Notes: generated by a model not told the origin, from the letters alone. Positions 48,066-58,004 are shown, counted from the stretch's first letter. The stretch: 64,000 bases of DNA from Bacillus sp. SJS (GCF_000732485.2 NZ_JAQV02000002.1:88661-152660), one strand, 5' to 3'. A program made the numbers and translations.

Positions 48066-48660
48066 ACTTACTGATAAATTGTTGAGTCCAATAGTTTCCG
48101 TCTTTTACATAGCCGACTCCGATATGAGTATAGGAAGCATTCAGGATATTGGCTCTATGGCCTGAACTGTTCATCCACGCTGTCATAACAGCCTGAGCGC
48201 TAGTCTGGCCCTGTGCAATGTTCTCTCCAGCAGTCTTATATTTGATGCCGAAGCTTTTCATCATGTTAAAAGGCGTTCCGTATGTAGGACTGTTGTGATC
48301 AAAATAACGGAGATCATGCATATCCTGAGATTTATATTTTGCTACTCTGGCTAACTCCCAATCTGCTGCAAGAGGTTTTAGGCCAGCCTTCGCCCGCTCT
48401 TTGTTAACTAGGGAAACCACTTCTGCCTCAGTGGATGCCTCCGCATTTGCGGGTATATTAATTTTTTGGCCGGCATTGATCTGATCCGGGTTTTTAAGCT
48501 GAGGATTGGCCTGAATTAATTCAGATACGCCTGTCTTTGTTTTCGCGGCTATTTTCCATAGACTATCCCCTTTTACAACCGTGTATGTACTTGCTGCAGA
48601 AGCGGCGGCAGGCAAAATTAAGGATAAAGCCAAAGCAGATGGAATGATTTTCTTTAACAC
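48064..48660 (-). CDS. Secreted LysM and CAP-domain protein
   Basis: A 198-residue exported protein: signal peptide 1-23 (cleavage near AASA), LysM domain 26-70 (YTVVKGDSLWKIA...INAGQKINIP) for wall or spore-coat binding, and a C-terminal CAP/SCP domain (about 80-198; VNKERAKAGLKPL, FDHNSPTYGTPF, GENIAQG, GHRANILN). It resembles the B. subtilis YkwD and the spore-coat type CAP proteins; the molecular function of bacterial CAP domains is unclear. GTG start after GGGGGAAATCTT. Confidence 0.88.
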   Translation of the reverse strand: MLKKIIPSALALSLILPAAASAASTYTVVKGDSLWKIAAKTKTGVSELIQANPQLKNPDQINAGQKINIPANAEASTEAEVVSLVNKERAKAGLKPLAADWELARVAKYKSQDMHDLRYFDHNSPTYGTPFNMMKSFGIKYKTAGENIAQGQTSAQAVMTAWMNSSGHRANILNASYTHIGVGYVKDGNYWTQQFISK

Positions 48661-48769
48661 AAGATTTCCCCCTAAAGAAGTATGTAGTTTTTGTGTAAAT
48701 CAGCTGAATACTCTATTAATTAAATTACATTCCGCCGGCCCTATCAATCATCAATAATTGGTAAAAAGA

Positions 48770-48799
48770 CAAAAAAAAGAGAGGCTATCCGCCCCTCAC
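48770..48799 (-). terminator. Terminator downstream of ppiB
   Basis: Minus-strand GAGGGGC-ggata-GCCTCTCTTTTTTTT. Confidence 0.85.
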
Positions 48800-48809
48800 T
48801 CCTGCAAAA

Positions 48810-49247
48810 TTAAGCTTCGAACACTTCTACTTTTTCCATTTTGTCGCCGTTTTTCATGGCTTTCGCTGCCGCAACGTTTGATGTTACTTTACCGAAAACG
48901 GTGTGAACTCCGTTTAGATGAGGCTGCGGCTCATGTACGATGAAGAACTGGCTTCCGCCTGTATTTTTTCCTGCATGTGCCATTGAAAGGCTTCCCTCTT
49001 CGTGCTTATGCGGATTTCCTTCCGTTTCGCAATCAATGCTGTAGCCAGGTCCGCCGGCACCTGTTCCAGTAGGATCTCCTCCTTGTGAAACAAAACCAGG
49101 GATTACGCGGTGGAATGTTACACCGTTATAAAATCCTTCGTTCGCTAATTTTTCAAAGTTCGCCACTGTGTTTGGTGCTTCTGCCGGGAAAAGATCGAAT
49201 TCGATTTTTTCTCCGTTTTCCATTTGTATGTATCCTTTTTTAGCCAT
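48810..49247 (-). CDS. ppiB: Peptidyl-prolyl cis-trans isomerase (cyclophilin)
   Basis: Cytosolic cyclophilin, 145 residues, that speeds prolyl bond isomerisation in folding. The active-site segments [19 protein letters not shown] and [22 protein letters not shown] are intact. No signal peptide. AAAGGAGAGATTACA precedes the ATG, with an extended -10 promoter 30 bases upstream. Confidence 0.96.
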   Translation of the reverse strand: MAKKGYIQMENGEKIEFDLFPAEAPNTVANFEKLANEGFYNGVTFHRVIPGFVSQGGDPTGTGAGGPGYSIDCETEGNPHKHEEGSLSMAHAGKNTGGSQFFIVHEPQPHLNGVHTVFGKVTSNVAAAKAMKNGDKMEKVEVFEA

Positions 49248-49278
49248 TGTAATCTCTCCTTTAGAGTTAATCAGCCAT

Positions 49279-49306
49279 ATTATAGCACAAAAGGTGACTT
49301 TCTTAA
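49279..49306 (-). promoter_or_regulatory. Sigma-A promoter of ppiB
   Basis: Minus-strand TTAAGA, 16-base spacer, TGCTATAAT (extended -10). Confidence 0.65.
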
Positions 49307-49402
49307 AAAAGACGGACTTGAAACTTTTCCGGACCTCATTCCGTCTAACGTTTTTGAAGTCCCATACTAAGCTGAAAAATAGAGGCTGGAAAAAAATATG
49401 CT

Positions 49403-49430
49403 ATGACGTCCAATTGAAAACGGCTATAAT
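49403..49430 (+). promoter_or_regulatory. Candidate sigma-A promoter of the ypuA-like gene
   Basis: ATGACG, 16-base spacer, TATAAT, about 48 bases before the TTG start. Confidence 0.5.
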
Positions 49431-49478
49431 GGTGTGGTGACCCGCAAGATCTTTTTACCTTTAAAGGAGGGTATTTAC

Positions 49479-50363
49479 TTGAAGAAAGTATTTGCAGCGA
49501 TGATTGCCGCGTGCATGATCGCCGTTCCCCAGATTGGACTGGCAGACGCCGCTGTCGGGGATGTTATCGTTACACTTGGAGAAAATCTGACTCCGCAGCA
49601 AAAACAAACCGTATTGCAGGATTTGAATGCACCTGAAAATGCTCAGACGGTTACAGTTTCAAACAAAGAAGAACATAAATATCTTGGCCAATATATTCCG
49701 AAAAGCCAAATTGGAACAAAAGCTCTCTCCTCTTCATCGATTACGATTGAAAAGGCAGGATCGGGCCTTGAAGTAAAAACGAAAAACATCAATGTGATTA
49801 CAGATGAAATGTATTTGAATGCATTAATGACGGCTGGTGTAAAGGATGCGACGGTTCAGGTAACTGCACCAATTGAAGTATCCGGAACCGCCGCATTGAC
49901 AGGTTTAATTAAAGCTTATGAAGTGAGCTCGAATGAAGTGATTCCTGAGGATGTTAAGCAAGTAGCAAACGAAGAACTGGTCACAACTTCTGAACTTGGC
50001 CAAAAACATGGCCAGGAAAATGCTTCTGCTCTCATGGCTAAAGTGAAAGAAGAAGTTGCTAAAAACGGTGTGCCGGCAAACGATGAAGAGCTTCGCACGA
50101 TGATTGAGAATGCAGCTAAAGAACTTGGCATTACCTTATCTGATGAGGAAATCAATAGCTTAATTTCATTGTTTAATAAAATGAAAGATGCCAATATTGA
50201 TTGGAATCAAGTAAGCCAGCAGCTGGATCAGGCGAAAGAAAAGATTACGAAATTCCTTGATTCTGAGGAAGGTAAAAACTTTATTGACCAGGTTATTCAA
50301 TTTTTCGCTGCCCTGTGGAACGCTATTGTCTCCATTTTCACCGGCGGTCAGCAAAACGCTTAA
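49479..50363 (+). CDS. ypuA: YpuA-like secreted DUF1002 protein
   Basis: A 294-residue exported protein. Signal peptide at about 1-24 (LKKVFAAMIAACMIAVPQ...ADA), then the DUF1002 domain with VIVTLGENLTPQQKQ near the mature N-terminus and a repeated EEINSLISLFNKMKDANIDW helix region, and a hydrophobic C-terminal helix (FAALWNAIVSIF). Start is TTG with AAAGGAGGG eight bases upstream. Function unknown; an envelope-stress association exists for the B. subtilis homologue as I recall. Opposite orientation to its neighbours. Confidence 0.86.
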   Translation: MKKVFAAMIAACMIAVPQIGLADAAVGDVIVTLGENLTPQQKQTVLQDLNAPENAQTVTVSNKEEHKYLGQYIPKSQIGTKALSSSSITIEKAGSGLEVKTKNINVITDEMYLNALMTAGVKDATVQVTAPIEVSGTAALTGLIKAYEVSSNEVIPEDVKQVANEELVTTSELGQKHGQENASALMAKVKEEVAKNGVPANDEELRTMIENAAKELGITLSDEEINSLISLFNKMKDANIDWNQVSQQLDQAKEKITKFLDSEEGKNFIDQVIQFFAALWNAIVSIFTGGQQNA

Positions 50364-50377
50364 TAAAATTTCAGCAG

Positions 50378-50414
50378 AAAGCCCCCGGGCATACCGCCTG
50401 GGGGCTTTCTTGCT
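50378..50414. terminator. Bidirectional terminator between ypuA-like gene and lysA
   Basis: AAAGCCCCC-gggcataccgcct-GGGGGCTTTCTTG, serving both convergent genes. Confidence 0.88.
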
Positions 50415-50433
50415 TATTTTCAGGGACAGCCAA

Positions 50434-51750
50434 TTACCTTACCTTCGCTGACAGCGGAAGATCAAGCTTCAGCAAATCCTCAAAGGATTCTCTTCTGATA
50501 ACAAGCTGAGCTTCCCCATTTTCAACAAATACGACTGGGGGTCTGGCAATCCGGTTATAATTGTTCGCCATTGAATATCCGTAAGCACCTGTGCAGAAAA
50601 CGGCCAGCAAATCACCAGCAGAGGTTTCAGGAAGTTCGATATCCCATAGCAGCATGTCACCGCTCTCGCAGCATTTACCGGCGATGGAAACCTCTTTTGA
50701 ACAGACATCTTTCATTCGGTTAGCAAGGGCGGCTTCGTATTTTGCCTGGTACAGGGCCGGACGGATGTTATCGCTCATTCCGCCGTCAACTGCAATGTAT
50801 TCGCGGATGTTCGGAACTTCTTTTTTAGACCCGATGGTGTACAAAGTCGTGCCGGCATCCCCTACTAGCGAACGGCCAGGCTCAATCCATATTTCCGGAA
50901 TGTCCATTTCAAGAAGCTTGGACTGTACTTTTACTGCTTGAATCATTTGTTCAACGTACGAAGCAGGATGAAGAGGCTCATCTTCAGAGGTATAGCGGAT
51001 TCCGAAGCCTCCGCCAAGGTTTACCACTGATGGCGTAAAGCCAAAAGTCTCCTTCCACTCTTTTATTTTTTTGAAAATCTTTTCTGCAGCCAGAACAAAT
51101 CCAGCCCCATCAAAGATTTGAGATCCAATATGGCAATGGACCCCTAAAAGATTAAAGCTAGAGTCGGCAAGAACCAGTTCCATCGCCCGTTCAATCTGCC
51201 CGTTTTGCAGGTCAAAACCAAATTTGGAATCCTCCTGGCCCGTTGTTATGTAATCGTGAGTGTGGGCTTCCACACCTGGGGTGACCCGCAGGAGGATCGA
51301 TACTGTTTGCTGATGTACCTTAGCAAGCTGAGCTATGAGATGGATTTCATAAAAGTTGTCGACAACGATGCAGCCAATGCCTGCCTCCATCGCCATTTTG
51401 AGCTCTTCTTCACTCTTGTTGTTTCCGTGGAAATGAATTTTATCCGGAGAAAAGCCTGCTCGTAAAGCTGTATAAAGTTCGCCTGCAGATACGACATCCA
51501 GGGATAGGCCTTCTTCCTGTACAAGCTGAAACATGGCAACAGACGAGAATGCCTTACTTGCATAAGCTACCTGTGCTTTGACATTTTCGTTCTCAAACGC
51601 CTGTTTAAATTGACGGGCGCGCTTACGGATCAGTTCCACATCGTAGACATATACAGGCGTGCCATATTGCTCGGCAATCCCGACTGTGTCGACTCCGCCG
51701 ATTTCGAGATGACCCAAATTGTTAATTTTGCTCGTACCGTGTAGATACAC
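50434..51750 (-). CDS. lysA: Diaminopimelate decarboxylase
   Basis: Last step of lysine synthesis; decarboxylates meso-diaminopimelate with pyridoxal phosphate. The PLP lysine is in QVAYASKAFSS (about 58-68), HGNNKS and the glycine loop NLGGGFGIRY follow, and CESGDML with AYGYSMANNYN complete the active site. 438 residues. GTG start with GAGGG before it. It follows the spoVA operon as in B. subtilis, but a terminator and a 150-base structured leader intervene. Confidence 0.96.
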   Translation of the reverse strand: MYLHGTSKINNLGHLEIGGVDTVGIAEQYGTPVYVYDVELIRKRARQFKQAFENENVKAQVAYASKAFSSVAMFQLVQEEGLSLDVVSAGELYTALRAGFSPDKIHFHGNNKSEEELKMAMEAGIGCIVVDNFYEIHLIAQLAKVHQQTVSILLRVTPGVEAHTHDYITTGQEDSKFGFDLQNGQIERAMELVLADSSFNLLGVHCHIGSQIFDGAGFVLAAEKIFKKIKEWKETFGFTPSVVNLGGGFGIRYTSEDEPLHPASYVEQMIQAVKVQSKLLEMDIPEIWIEPGRSLVGDAGTTLYTIGSKKEVPNIREYIAVDGGMSDNIRPALYQAKYEAALANRMKDVCSKEVSIAGKCCESGDMLLWDIELPETSAGDLLAVFCTGAYGYSMANNYNRIARPPVVFVENGEAQLVIRRESFEDLLKLDLPLSAKVR

Positions 51751-51894
51751 CGTTCATTCCCTCTTTCTATCTGCATTAAAGTGAAACCCCCGATAAAGAA
51801 GGTTTCTTCATCCCCCTATACGGCGGGCTGAACCAATCGGGCTTTCACGGGCAGTCTATCAACCGCCGATTTTCTCAAGTCTTGAGGCGGGATA
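51751..51894 (-). promoter_or_regulatory. Structured leader of lysA, type unassigned
   Basis: About 145 bases between the spoVAF terminator and lysA. On the minus strand CCGCC...GGCGG encloses a CTCAAG/CTTGAG hairpin, then GGCGG can instead pair with CCGCC further on, and a GAAACC...GGTTTC hairpin lies near the start codon. It lacks lysine-riboswitch and T-box signatures. A regulatory role is inference. Confidence 0.4.
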
Positions 51895-51938
51895 AAGAAA
51901 AAAAGCAGCCAACAACATATGGTTATCAACTGCTTTTT
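51895..51938 (-). terminator. Terminator downstream of spoVAF
   Basis: Minus-strand AAAGCAGTTGATAAC-catat-GTTGTTGGCTGCTTTTTTTC. Confidence 0.85.
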
Positions 51939-52003
51939 GTAAAAGCCCTTAAAAGAATTAAACATACATTATCACAATTTTTGGCAGGATTCAATGCTCA
52001 TTT

Positions 52004-53479
52004 TTATTTACGCTGTCTCATAATGTCCTGAGGATGAACGATGCTCGGCCGCAGTTTCGCTCCCGGCACAGAGGTTCGAATTGCAATTTGTTTAAATGCG
52101 GATGCATTAAATGGAAGAAACGGCCACAGGTATGGAGTATTCAGTGTTCTTGTTGATGCAAGGTACAAGATAAAGGCGGTCACACCAATGATAAATCCTT
52201 TTACATGAAATATAGCAGTTACGGCAAGGAGCAAAAGTCTGACAATCTTGTTGGCAACGCTTAGTTCATAGCTTGGAGTCGTAAAGCTTCCGATTGCTGC
52301 AATCGAAACGTATAAAATGACTTCAGGGACAAACAGCCCTACATCAATGGCAATCTGCCCGATTAATACAGCCGCAATCAATCCCATTGCTGTCGATAGT
52401 GCTGTCGGAGTATGGATGGCTGCCATCCTCAGGAATTCAATTCCAAAATCCGCTAAAAAGATTTGAGCAACGGCAGGAATATTCGTTTGTTCATTTGGTC
52501 CTACAAATGATAAGCTTTTTGGAAGCAGCGAAGGCTCCAGGATAAACAGAAACCAGAAAGGCAGTAGGAATGTCGAGGATAAGATGCCCAGAAAACGGAT
52601 CCACCGTAAAAATGTACCGATCGCAGGAGCCTGGCGATATTCCTCAGCATGCTGAACGTGATGGAAGAGAGTGGTAGGAGTTATGATGACGCTTGGAGAA
52701 GTGTCTACGATGACAATCACATGACCTTCTACTAAATGGTTCGCAGCCACATCTGCTCTTTCCGTGTACCGGACCATCGGAAATGGATTAAATCCCTGTT
52801 TCACAAGAAACTCTTCAACCGTTTTATCTCCCATCGTAATTCCGTCTACTTGAATTTCCTTCAGTTCTTTCTTGATCAAATCAACCAGGTCTTTGCTTGC
52901 AATATCCTCTATGTATGCGACACATACATCCGTCTTAGAGCGTTCTCCAACTTTAATCAACTCATATCTCAGCCGCTCATCGCGGACCCGTCTTCTGATT
53001 AAAGCTGTGTTAACGATGATGTTCTCAACAAAACCATCCCTAGCTCCCCTGACGACCTTCTCCGTATCTGGCTCTTCCGGGTTTCTCCCCGGGTAGCTCC
53101 TTACATCGACCACAAGAGCGTAGTCTGCACCCTCAAGCATGATGGCAACAAGTCCTGACAGAACCTCTGTAACTGTTTTTTGAATGGTTTGAACTTTCGT
53201 TACCTGCTGATGAACAAGCCGGTTCTCAACAATTTCTTTGAATTTATCCAAATCCTGGTCTGTATCATTAATTTCAGAAAGTGCCGTCAGCAAAAGCATC
53301 AGGTACTGGGAGTCGCAAAGACCCGTTACATAGTAAAGATTAACTCCCTTGCCCATGATGGTAAATTTCCTTACCCCCAGGTCGAAGCTTGTTCCCATCC
53401 CGACGAACTCTTTAAAATAATTTTCATTTTCATATAGTTTGGGTGAAATCGGGGACTCACTCTTTATGTTTCCAGGCAT
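52004..53479 (-). CDS. spoVAF: Stage V sporulation protein AF
   Basis: Large spore inner-membrane protein of the GerA-A family, 491 residues: a long cytosolic N-terminal domain (1-290) and five or so membrane helices (about 300-455). In B. subtilis SpoVAF joins FigP as a germination amplifier rather than forming the core channel. Motifs [22 protein letters not shown] and [14 protein letters not shown] are typical. Overlaps spoVAEa by 23 bases; last gene of the operon. Confidence 0.94.
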   Translation of the reverse strand: MPGNIKSESPISPKLYENENYFKEFVGMGTSFDLGVRKFTIMGKGVNLYYVTGLCDSQYLMLLLTALSEINDTDQDLDKFKEIVENRLVHQQVTKVQTIQKTVTEVLSGLVAIMLEGADYALVVDVRSYPGRNPEEPDTEKVVRGARDGFVENIIVNTALIRRRVRDERLRYELIKVGERSKTDVCVAYIEDIASKDLVDLIKKELKEIQVDGITMGDKTVEEFLVKQGFNPFPMVRYTERADVAANHLVEGHVIVIVDTSPSVIITPTTLFHHVQHAEEYRQAPAIGTFLRWIRFLGILSSTFLLPFWFLFILEPSLLPKSLSFVGPNEQTNIPAVAQIFLADFGIEFLRMAAIHTPTALSTAMGLIAAVLIGQIAIDVGLFVPEVILYVSIAAIGSFTTPSYELSVANKIVRLLLLAVTAIFHVKGFIIGVTAFILYLASTRTLNTPYLWPFLPFNASAFKQIAIRTSVPGAKLRPSIVHPQDIMRQRK

Positions 53480-54035
53480 CTATCCCATTCCTTTCTAAAA
53501 TAAGTTCAGCCGCCTTCATTGTAATCGGCGACCCTTTTCCAACATCATCTCTTCTGGCCATTTTTCCAATATCTCCGATGCCAACGATAATCGGGATATC
53601 GAGCCGGTCCAGGCTGTAGACTGTATCGCCGTTGATTCTTCCGTCTTCAAGTTCCTGAATCCCGCTTTTATCCACTCCATGCCCTGTCAGCTCCCCATCG
53701 CGATCAATGCACACATCAACTCTTGCCCAATCTGATTGCCTCGTCTTAGCAGCGACTGCGATAACCCCGAGAACCTGAATAGACGGATGTTTTGCCACGT
53801 AAAGCATCGCCTTCTCACCAGGACCTTCACCAGGCATTCCGCAATCATCAAATAGAACAAAGACCGGATCATATGGTGTTTGGAGGATCAAAGCCACCAA
53901 TTCTTTCCCGGTGAGTATAGATGGATTTCCCTGGGACTGAGAAATCCAGCGCCCGCCTATTTGCTCCGCTGTATAGGCGATGGTCTTGGCCGCGTACACG
54001 TCTCCATCTGTCACCAATATGACCTTCCTTTTCAT
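53457..54035 (-). CDS. spoVAEA: Stage V sporulation protein AE, soluble form (SpoVAEa)
   Basis: A 192-residue soluble component of the dipicolinate-transport system. Rossmann-like start [16 protein letters not shown] and the [15 protein letters not shown] segment are characteristic. No membrane helix. ATG with GGATG at about 6-10 bases. Between spoVAEb and spoVAF. Confidence 0.93.
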   Translation of the reverse strand: MKRKVILVTDGDVYAAKTIAYTAEQIGGRWISQSQGNPSILTGKELVALILQTPYDPVFVLFDDCGMPGEGPGEKAMLYVAKHPSIQVLGVIAVAAKTRQSDWARVDVCIDRDGELTGHGVDKSGIQELEDGRINGDTVYSLDRLDIPIIVGIGDIGKMARRDDVGKGSPITMKAAELILERNGIDAWKHKE

Positions 54036-54044
54036 GAGTGCATC

Positions 54045-54395
54045 CTACCCCTTCGGTTTAAAAATAACCGCTACGATAAAGGCGAAAAGTATCGCAGATG
54101 AGATACCTGCTGATGTTAACTCAAATATTCCCATCGCAATCCCGATAAATCCATGCTCATTCGCCTGCTCCATCGCTCCATGCAGCAGGGAATGTCCAAA
54201 CGACGTGATCGGCACAGTCGCTCCGGCACCGGCAAAATCGATAAAGTTATCATAGATCCCAAACCCATCGAGAATCGCCCCGATCACAACAAAGGAACTC
54301 ATAACATGGGCAGGGGTCAGTTTGAATTTATCCAAAAGAATTTGACCAACCACACAAATCAATCCTCCGCAAACAAAGGCAAGTACATACTCCAT
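54045..54395 (-). CDS. spoVAEB: Stage V sporulation protein AE, membrane form (SpoVAEb)
   Basis: A 116-residue membrane protein with three to four helices, homologous to SpoVAC ([22 protein letters not shown] resembles FAGAGSAVPVTGFANSM there). Part of the channel moving dipicolinic acid into the forespore and out at germination. Its ATG overlaps the spoVAD stop (TAATG). Confidence 0.94.
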   Translation of the reverse strand: MEYVLAFVCGGLICVVGQILLDKFKLTPAHVMSSFVVIGAILDGFGIYDNFIDFAGAGATVPITSFGHSLLHGAMEQANEHGFIGIAMGIFELTSAGISSAILFAFIVAVIFKPKG

Positions 54396-55414
54396 TACGC
54401 CATCCCTCCCGCAGCTCTTTCAAACACGACCCCGTGAGCAATTGTTGGAATTGTTTCCTTTTGCTGAATCATGGTTGGGCTAAGCAAAGCACCCGTTGCC
54501 ACTACAAGCACACGTTTCAGATTCCCAGCCTTTATTTCATTAAAGATATGACTGTAGGTAACTACAGCAGAGCACGCACAACCGCTTCCTCCAGAAAATA
54601 CATTTTGATCAGGACGGTACACAAGAAGACCGCAATCCTGATGCTTTGAGGAAATTTGAATGCCTTCTTCTTTAAGAAGATCAATCAGGATCGGACTCCC
54701 TACTCCTGACAAGTCACCTGTTAAAATCAGGTCATAATCTTCCGGTGTACGATTCATATCTTCCAAATGCCTCTGTATCGTATCAGCGGCTGCCGGAGCC
54801 ATAGCAGAACCCATATCATTGGCGTCCTTTATTCCCAGATCCTGCACCTTCCCGATTGTAGCAGCTGTAATCCGGATTTCACTGGGTTCGTTTGTAATAA
54901 GCATGGCACCAGATCCTGTTACGGTTGATGTGGATGTACCCGGCTTCTGTCCGCCGTACTCAGTAGGATTTCTGAACTGACGCTCGGCTGTGGCATTGTG
55001 GCTGCTAGTGGCCGCGATTACTTTGCTTGCATATCCTCCATCAACGAGCAAAGACCCAAGTGCTGTCGTTTCCATAGATGTAGAGCAAGCACCAAACATA
55101 CAAATAAACGGAATTCCAAGATGCCGTGCCGTATAGTTGGAGGTTACATTTTGATTTAATAAATCTCCCGCAAGCATGAAATCAACCTGATCTTCTTTTA
55201 TGCCCGCTTTGCTGAGTGAATGGCCGATTGCCTGCTCCATCAGCTTGCGCTCAGCAAGCTCCCAATTGTCTGCCCCGCAATGAAGGTCATCATGTGTTTC
55301 ATCAAACAGATTTCCAAGAGGGCCTTTTGCTTCTTTTGGACCGACAGCCGTGCCGACGGAGGTGACATATACATTATTTTGAAAAATCCATGTTTGCTTT
55401 CCAGTCAGTTTCAT
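54395..55414 (-). CDS. spoVAD: Stage V sporulation protein AD
   Basis: A thiolase-fold protein of 339 residues that binds dipicolinic acid at the inner membrane in B. subtilis. The thiolase-like [13 protein letters not shown] segment around the former nucleophile Cys and [13 protein letters not shown] are visible. ATG with GGAGGAAATGTC. Twelve bases separate it from spoVAC. Confidence 0.95.
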   Translation of the reverse strand: MKLTGKQTWIFQNNVYVTSVGTAVGPKEAKGPLGNLFDETHDDLHCGADNWELAERKLMEQAIGHSLSKAGIKEDQVDFMLAGDLLNQNVTSNYTARHLGIPFICMFGACSTSMETTALGSLLVDGGYASKVIAATSSHNATAERQFRNPTEYGGQKPGTSTSTVTGSGAMLITNEPSEIRITAATIGKVQDLGIKDANDMGSAMAPAAADTIQRHLEDMNRTPEDYDLILTGDLSGVGSPILIDLLKEEGIQISSKHQDCGLLVYRPDQNVFSGGSGCACSAVVTYSHIFNEIKAGNLKRVLVVATGALLSPTMIQQKETIPTIAHGVVFERAAGGMA

Positions 55415-55426
55415 GACATTTCCTCC

Positions 55427-55882
55427 TTACGATCCTATCAGCAGTCCGAAGAAATATCGGATAATTCCTACGATATAAGCGGCTACTGTACCGAATACAA
55501 TGACACTTCCCGCTAGCTTAAACATATTCGTTGCGACACCAAGCACCAATCCTTCACTTTTATGTTCAAGTGCGGCGCTCGTCATTGAGTTTGCAAATCC
55601 GGTAACCGGAACTGCAGATCCTGCCCCTGCAAATTGACCAATTCGATCGTAAATCCCGATTCCCGTTAACAAGGATGAAATAAGGATTAAGGTGGCTACT
55701 GTAGGGTTGCCGACCGTATCCTCTGTGAAATTGAAAAAAGTCATATAGAAATTGCTGATGGCCTGGCCAATGACACAAATAATCCCGCCGACGACAAATG
55801 CTTTTAAACAATTTAGAAAGTAGTTTGGTTTTGGCTGATAGGCCTTGATGTTATCTGAATAATGATCTTTCAGCTTTGACAT
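55427..55882 (-). CDS. spoVAC: Stage V sporulation protein AC
   Basis: A 151-residue membrane protein, shown in B. subtilis to act as a mechanosensitive channel in dipicolinate release. Four helices from about residue 25 and the FAGAGSAVPVTGFANSM motif. The ATG at 55882 is fixed by AAGGAGGAAGCTAC; the 46-codon extension in the open frame overlaps spoVAB and is spurious. Confidence 0.95.
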   Translation of the reverse strand: MSKLKDHYSDNIKAYQPKPNYFLNCLKAFVVGGIICVIGQAISNFYMTFFNFTEDTVGNPTVATLILISSLLTGIGIYDRIGQFAGAGSAVPVTGFANSMTSAALEHKSEGLVLGVATNMFKLAGSVIVFGTVAAYIVGIIRYFFGLLIGS

Positions 55883-55895
55883 GTAGCTTCCTCCT

Positions 55896-56318
55896 TTATT
55901 GATCCACAAAAAATATCCAATGATAGAGTGATCCGCATACCTTACCAAGTACAATGGCCATAAGTATGATGAGAATTTGTTCAGCCATACCGATTCGTTT
56001 TGCAAGAATCGGAAGCACATTCAGCACCTCAGTTAGGGCTGCTGCTAAAAGGCCAATGAACATACCATCCATTAAACCAATAGGTACGGAGAAAAATGCA
56101 GGAAGATGTAAAACCGTGTTTCTCAAACTGATCCATCCGCCTGCTGCTGCACCCGTAACTACACTCCATTCGTACGTTTGAATAAAAGCCATCGTTTTTG
56201 TCAGCTGGCTTAGTCTTGGTATAATTCCAAGAACCGCGAGAAACGCGACAAACCCTGCACCGACAGCAAAACCCCAGGATAAACCTAAAAAAATAATGAA
56301 GAGCATGCTAATGATCAT
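55896..56318 (-). CDS. spoVAB: Stage V sporulation protein AB
   Basis: A 140-residue membrane protein with about five helices filling almost the whole chain, required for dipicolinate uptake in B. subtilis. Conserved GLSWGFAVGAGFVAFL start and LNVLPILAKRIG. Overlaps spoVAA by 11 bases. Confidence 0.93.
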   Translation of the reverse strand: MIISMLFIIFLGLSWGFAVGAGFVAFLAVLGIIPRLSQLTKTMAFIQTYEWSVVTGAAAGGWISLRNTVLHLPAFFSVPIGLMDGMFIGLLAAALTEVLNVLPILAKRIGMAEQILIILMAIVLGKVCGSLYHWIFFVDQ

Positions 56319-56934
56319 GCAGCTTTTTCACACTCTCTTTGTTTTCATTCATCGCAACGTATTGATCCAAATCCATTTGATATTTGAACATCTCGACTTC
56401 CAGAGGGCTTGGTTCTTCATTAATCCGTTTTTTAAAGACATGATTAAAAAATAAAATCATTCCCAAACCTAAACCAATCGAATAAGGAATTTGCAGCAGA
56501 AGCGGTTTTTCAATTCTGTCGCCTGTCAGCATGAAGTACAGTTTTTGATGCACCGCCTGCATACTGACATCTTCGTGAAAATTGATGATGGCCATTGCGG
56601 CCCCAACAAACAGAAGCATCCATACTAGAATTAAATAGATAAGCTTCCTTTTCTTTTTTTCGTAAACAATTTCCACAACCGTTTGCGTTGGGCCAATGGA
56701 TTGAATTTCTGCATCGGGTTCCGTTCTTTTAATCACATTAATGACGTGCATCACGTCCACAACGACCATATTCCGGTCACTTGCCGACACCTTATATACA
56801 TCCAGTTTTTTTAATGAAGAATCTTCCTCCGAATCAATCACCTGAGCCAGATCCGCTAAAACTAAGGACGTCTCAGGGGCCGTTTGAATCCGATGCCTCA
56901 GCCTTATGTAAACCGTTTTAGCCACATTCTTCAC
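56308..56934 (-). CDS. spoVAA: Stage V sporulation protein AA
   Basis: First gene of the spoVA operon, 208 residues: soluble N-terminal domain (1-95) and two membrane helices (about 98-115 and 147-165), ending EVEMFKYQMDLDQYVAMNEN. The start is GTG at 56934 or GTG at 56925; the second has GGGA at about 10 bases and gives a family-like N-terminus, the first is closer. Preceded by a sigma-G-type promoter. Confidence 0.93.
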   Translation of the reverse strand: MKNVAKTVYIRLRHRIQTAPETSLVLADLAQVIDSEEDSSLKKLDVYKVSASDRNMVVVDVMHVINVIKRTEPDAEIQSIGPTQTVVEIVYEKKKRKLIYLILVWMLLFVGAAMAIINFHEDVSMQAVHQKLYFMLTGDRIEKPLLLQIPYSIGLGLGMILFFNHVFKKRINEEPSPLEVEMFKYQMDLDQYVAMNENKESVKKLHDH

Positions 56935-56961
56935 ATCCCATGATGATACTCAGTGTATAAG

Positions 56962-56992
56962 TAGTATGCTATGTACGTCTTTCAAACATGCA
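56962..56992 (-). promoter_or_regulatory. Sigma-G promoter of the spoVA operon
   Basis: Minus-strand TGCATG (56987-56992), 18-base spacer, CATACTA (56962-56968), the -10 an exact match to the forespore consensus. Confidence 0.75.
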
Positions 56993-57095
56993 GACAGCCG
57001 TTATATACACAAATTACCATTTAATAAACCCATTTTGGTTTACTTGCTTTTAAATACAACCTGCAATTCCTTCATAAGCCTACATTCAAAATCAT

Positions 57096-57193
57096 GGCTC
57101 TGTTAAACTTGGCTGTTGATTGCAGCCAGCGGGCGAACGCTTCCCGTCCCAATTACCTGGTGTTATAAATCAACACCAGGCTTTAGCAGAGCC
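57096..57193 (+). repeat. MITE-like dispersed repeat, copy 4 with clear terminal inverted repeats
   Basis: A 98-base copy between spoVAA and sigF. Ends GGCTCTGTTAAA and TTTAGCAGAGCC are 12-base inverted repeats with one mismatch. Inside: ACTTGGCTGTTGATTGCAGC and CGGGCGAACGCTTCCC shared with copies 2 and 3, and AAATCAACACCAGGC. Confidence 0.75.
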
Positions 57194-57197
57194 AAAA

Positions 57198-57229
57198 TAA
57201 AAAAGCGAACCCAAAGGATTCGCTTTTTT
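57198..57229 (-). terminator. Terminator downstream of sigF
   Basis: AAAAAAGCGAA-cccaaagga-TTCGCTTTTTT; stops the spoIIA operon just before the MITE copy. Confidence 0.88.
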
Positions 57230-57234
57230 CACGG

Positions 57235-57993
57235 CTATCCGCCCATCAGACTTTTCATCTGACTTAATATTTTCTTTTCCAATCTCGACACTTGAACCTG
57301 CGAGATCCCAAGCCGTTCTGCTACTTCCGATTGAGTCTGATCTTTATAATATCTTAAATACACAATCAGCTTTTCTCTTTCATCAAGGCCCTCGATTGCT
57401 TCCTTTAAGACAATTTTATCAAACCATTTTGAATCGGTATGATCGGCTATTTGATCAAGCAATGTGATGGGATCCCCATCGTTTTCGTAGACGGTTTCAT
57501 GAATGGAGGAAGGAGCTCTGACAGCTTCTTGTGCTAAAACAACCTCTTCAGGTGAAATCTCAAGATGAGCGGCAATTTCTGTGACTGTCGGCACCTTGCC
57601 CAATGTTTTGGATAATTCGTCCTTTGCACGCCTGATTTTATTTCCAAGCTCTTTAAGCGACCGGCTGACCTTTACCGTTCCGTCATCCCGTATAAAGCGC
57701 TGAATTTCACCGATAATCATCGGCACTGCATACGTAGAGAATCGGACATCGTAGGACAAATCAAACTTGTCTACTGATTTAAGCAATCCGATGCAGCCAA
57801 TCTGAAAAAGATCATCCGGCTCATAGCCCCGGTTTAAGAATCTTTGGACGACCGACCAGACGAGTCTCATGTTGCGCTGTACGATTGTGTCCCTCGCTTG
57901 CTGGTCACCCTGCTGACTTTTTAGAATCAGCTCTTTCACCTCGTGGTCTTTTAACTGAACGTTCTTCTGTTCGTTCTTAACCTCCACATCCAT
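57235..57993 (-). CDS. sigF: Forespore sigma factor SigF
   Basis: RNA polymerase sigma factor of the early forespore, 252 residues. Region 2 (NMRLVWSVVQRFLNRGYEPDDLFQIGCIGL), region 3 and region 4 (LGISQVQVSRLEKKILSQMK). Held by SpoIIAB and released by SpoIIAA. ATG with GGAGACGAGCC; 11 bases after spoIIAB. Probable targets in this window include dacF and the spoIIA operon itself. Confidence 0.96.
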   Translation of the reverse strand: MDVEVKNEQKNVQLKDHEVKELILKSQQGDQQARDTIVQRNMRLVWSVVQRFLNRGYEPDDLFQIGCIGLLKSVDKFDLSYDVRFSTYAVPMIIGEIQRFIRDDGTVKVSRSLKELGNKIRRAKDELSKTLGKVPTVTEIAAHLEISPEEVVLAQEAVRAPSSIHETVYENDGDPITLLDQIADHTDSKWFDKIVLKEAIEGLDEREKLIVYLRYYKDQTQSEVAERLGISQVQVSRLEKKILSQMKSLMGG

Positions 57994-58004
57994 GGCTCGT
58001 CTCC

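Noticed and set aside
51751..51894. Lysine riboswitch (L box) before lysA
   Set aside because: The conserved L-box core segments are not present and the leader is shorter than that aptamer; kept only as an unassigned leader.
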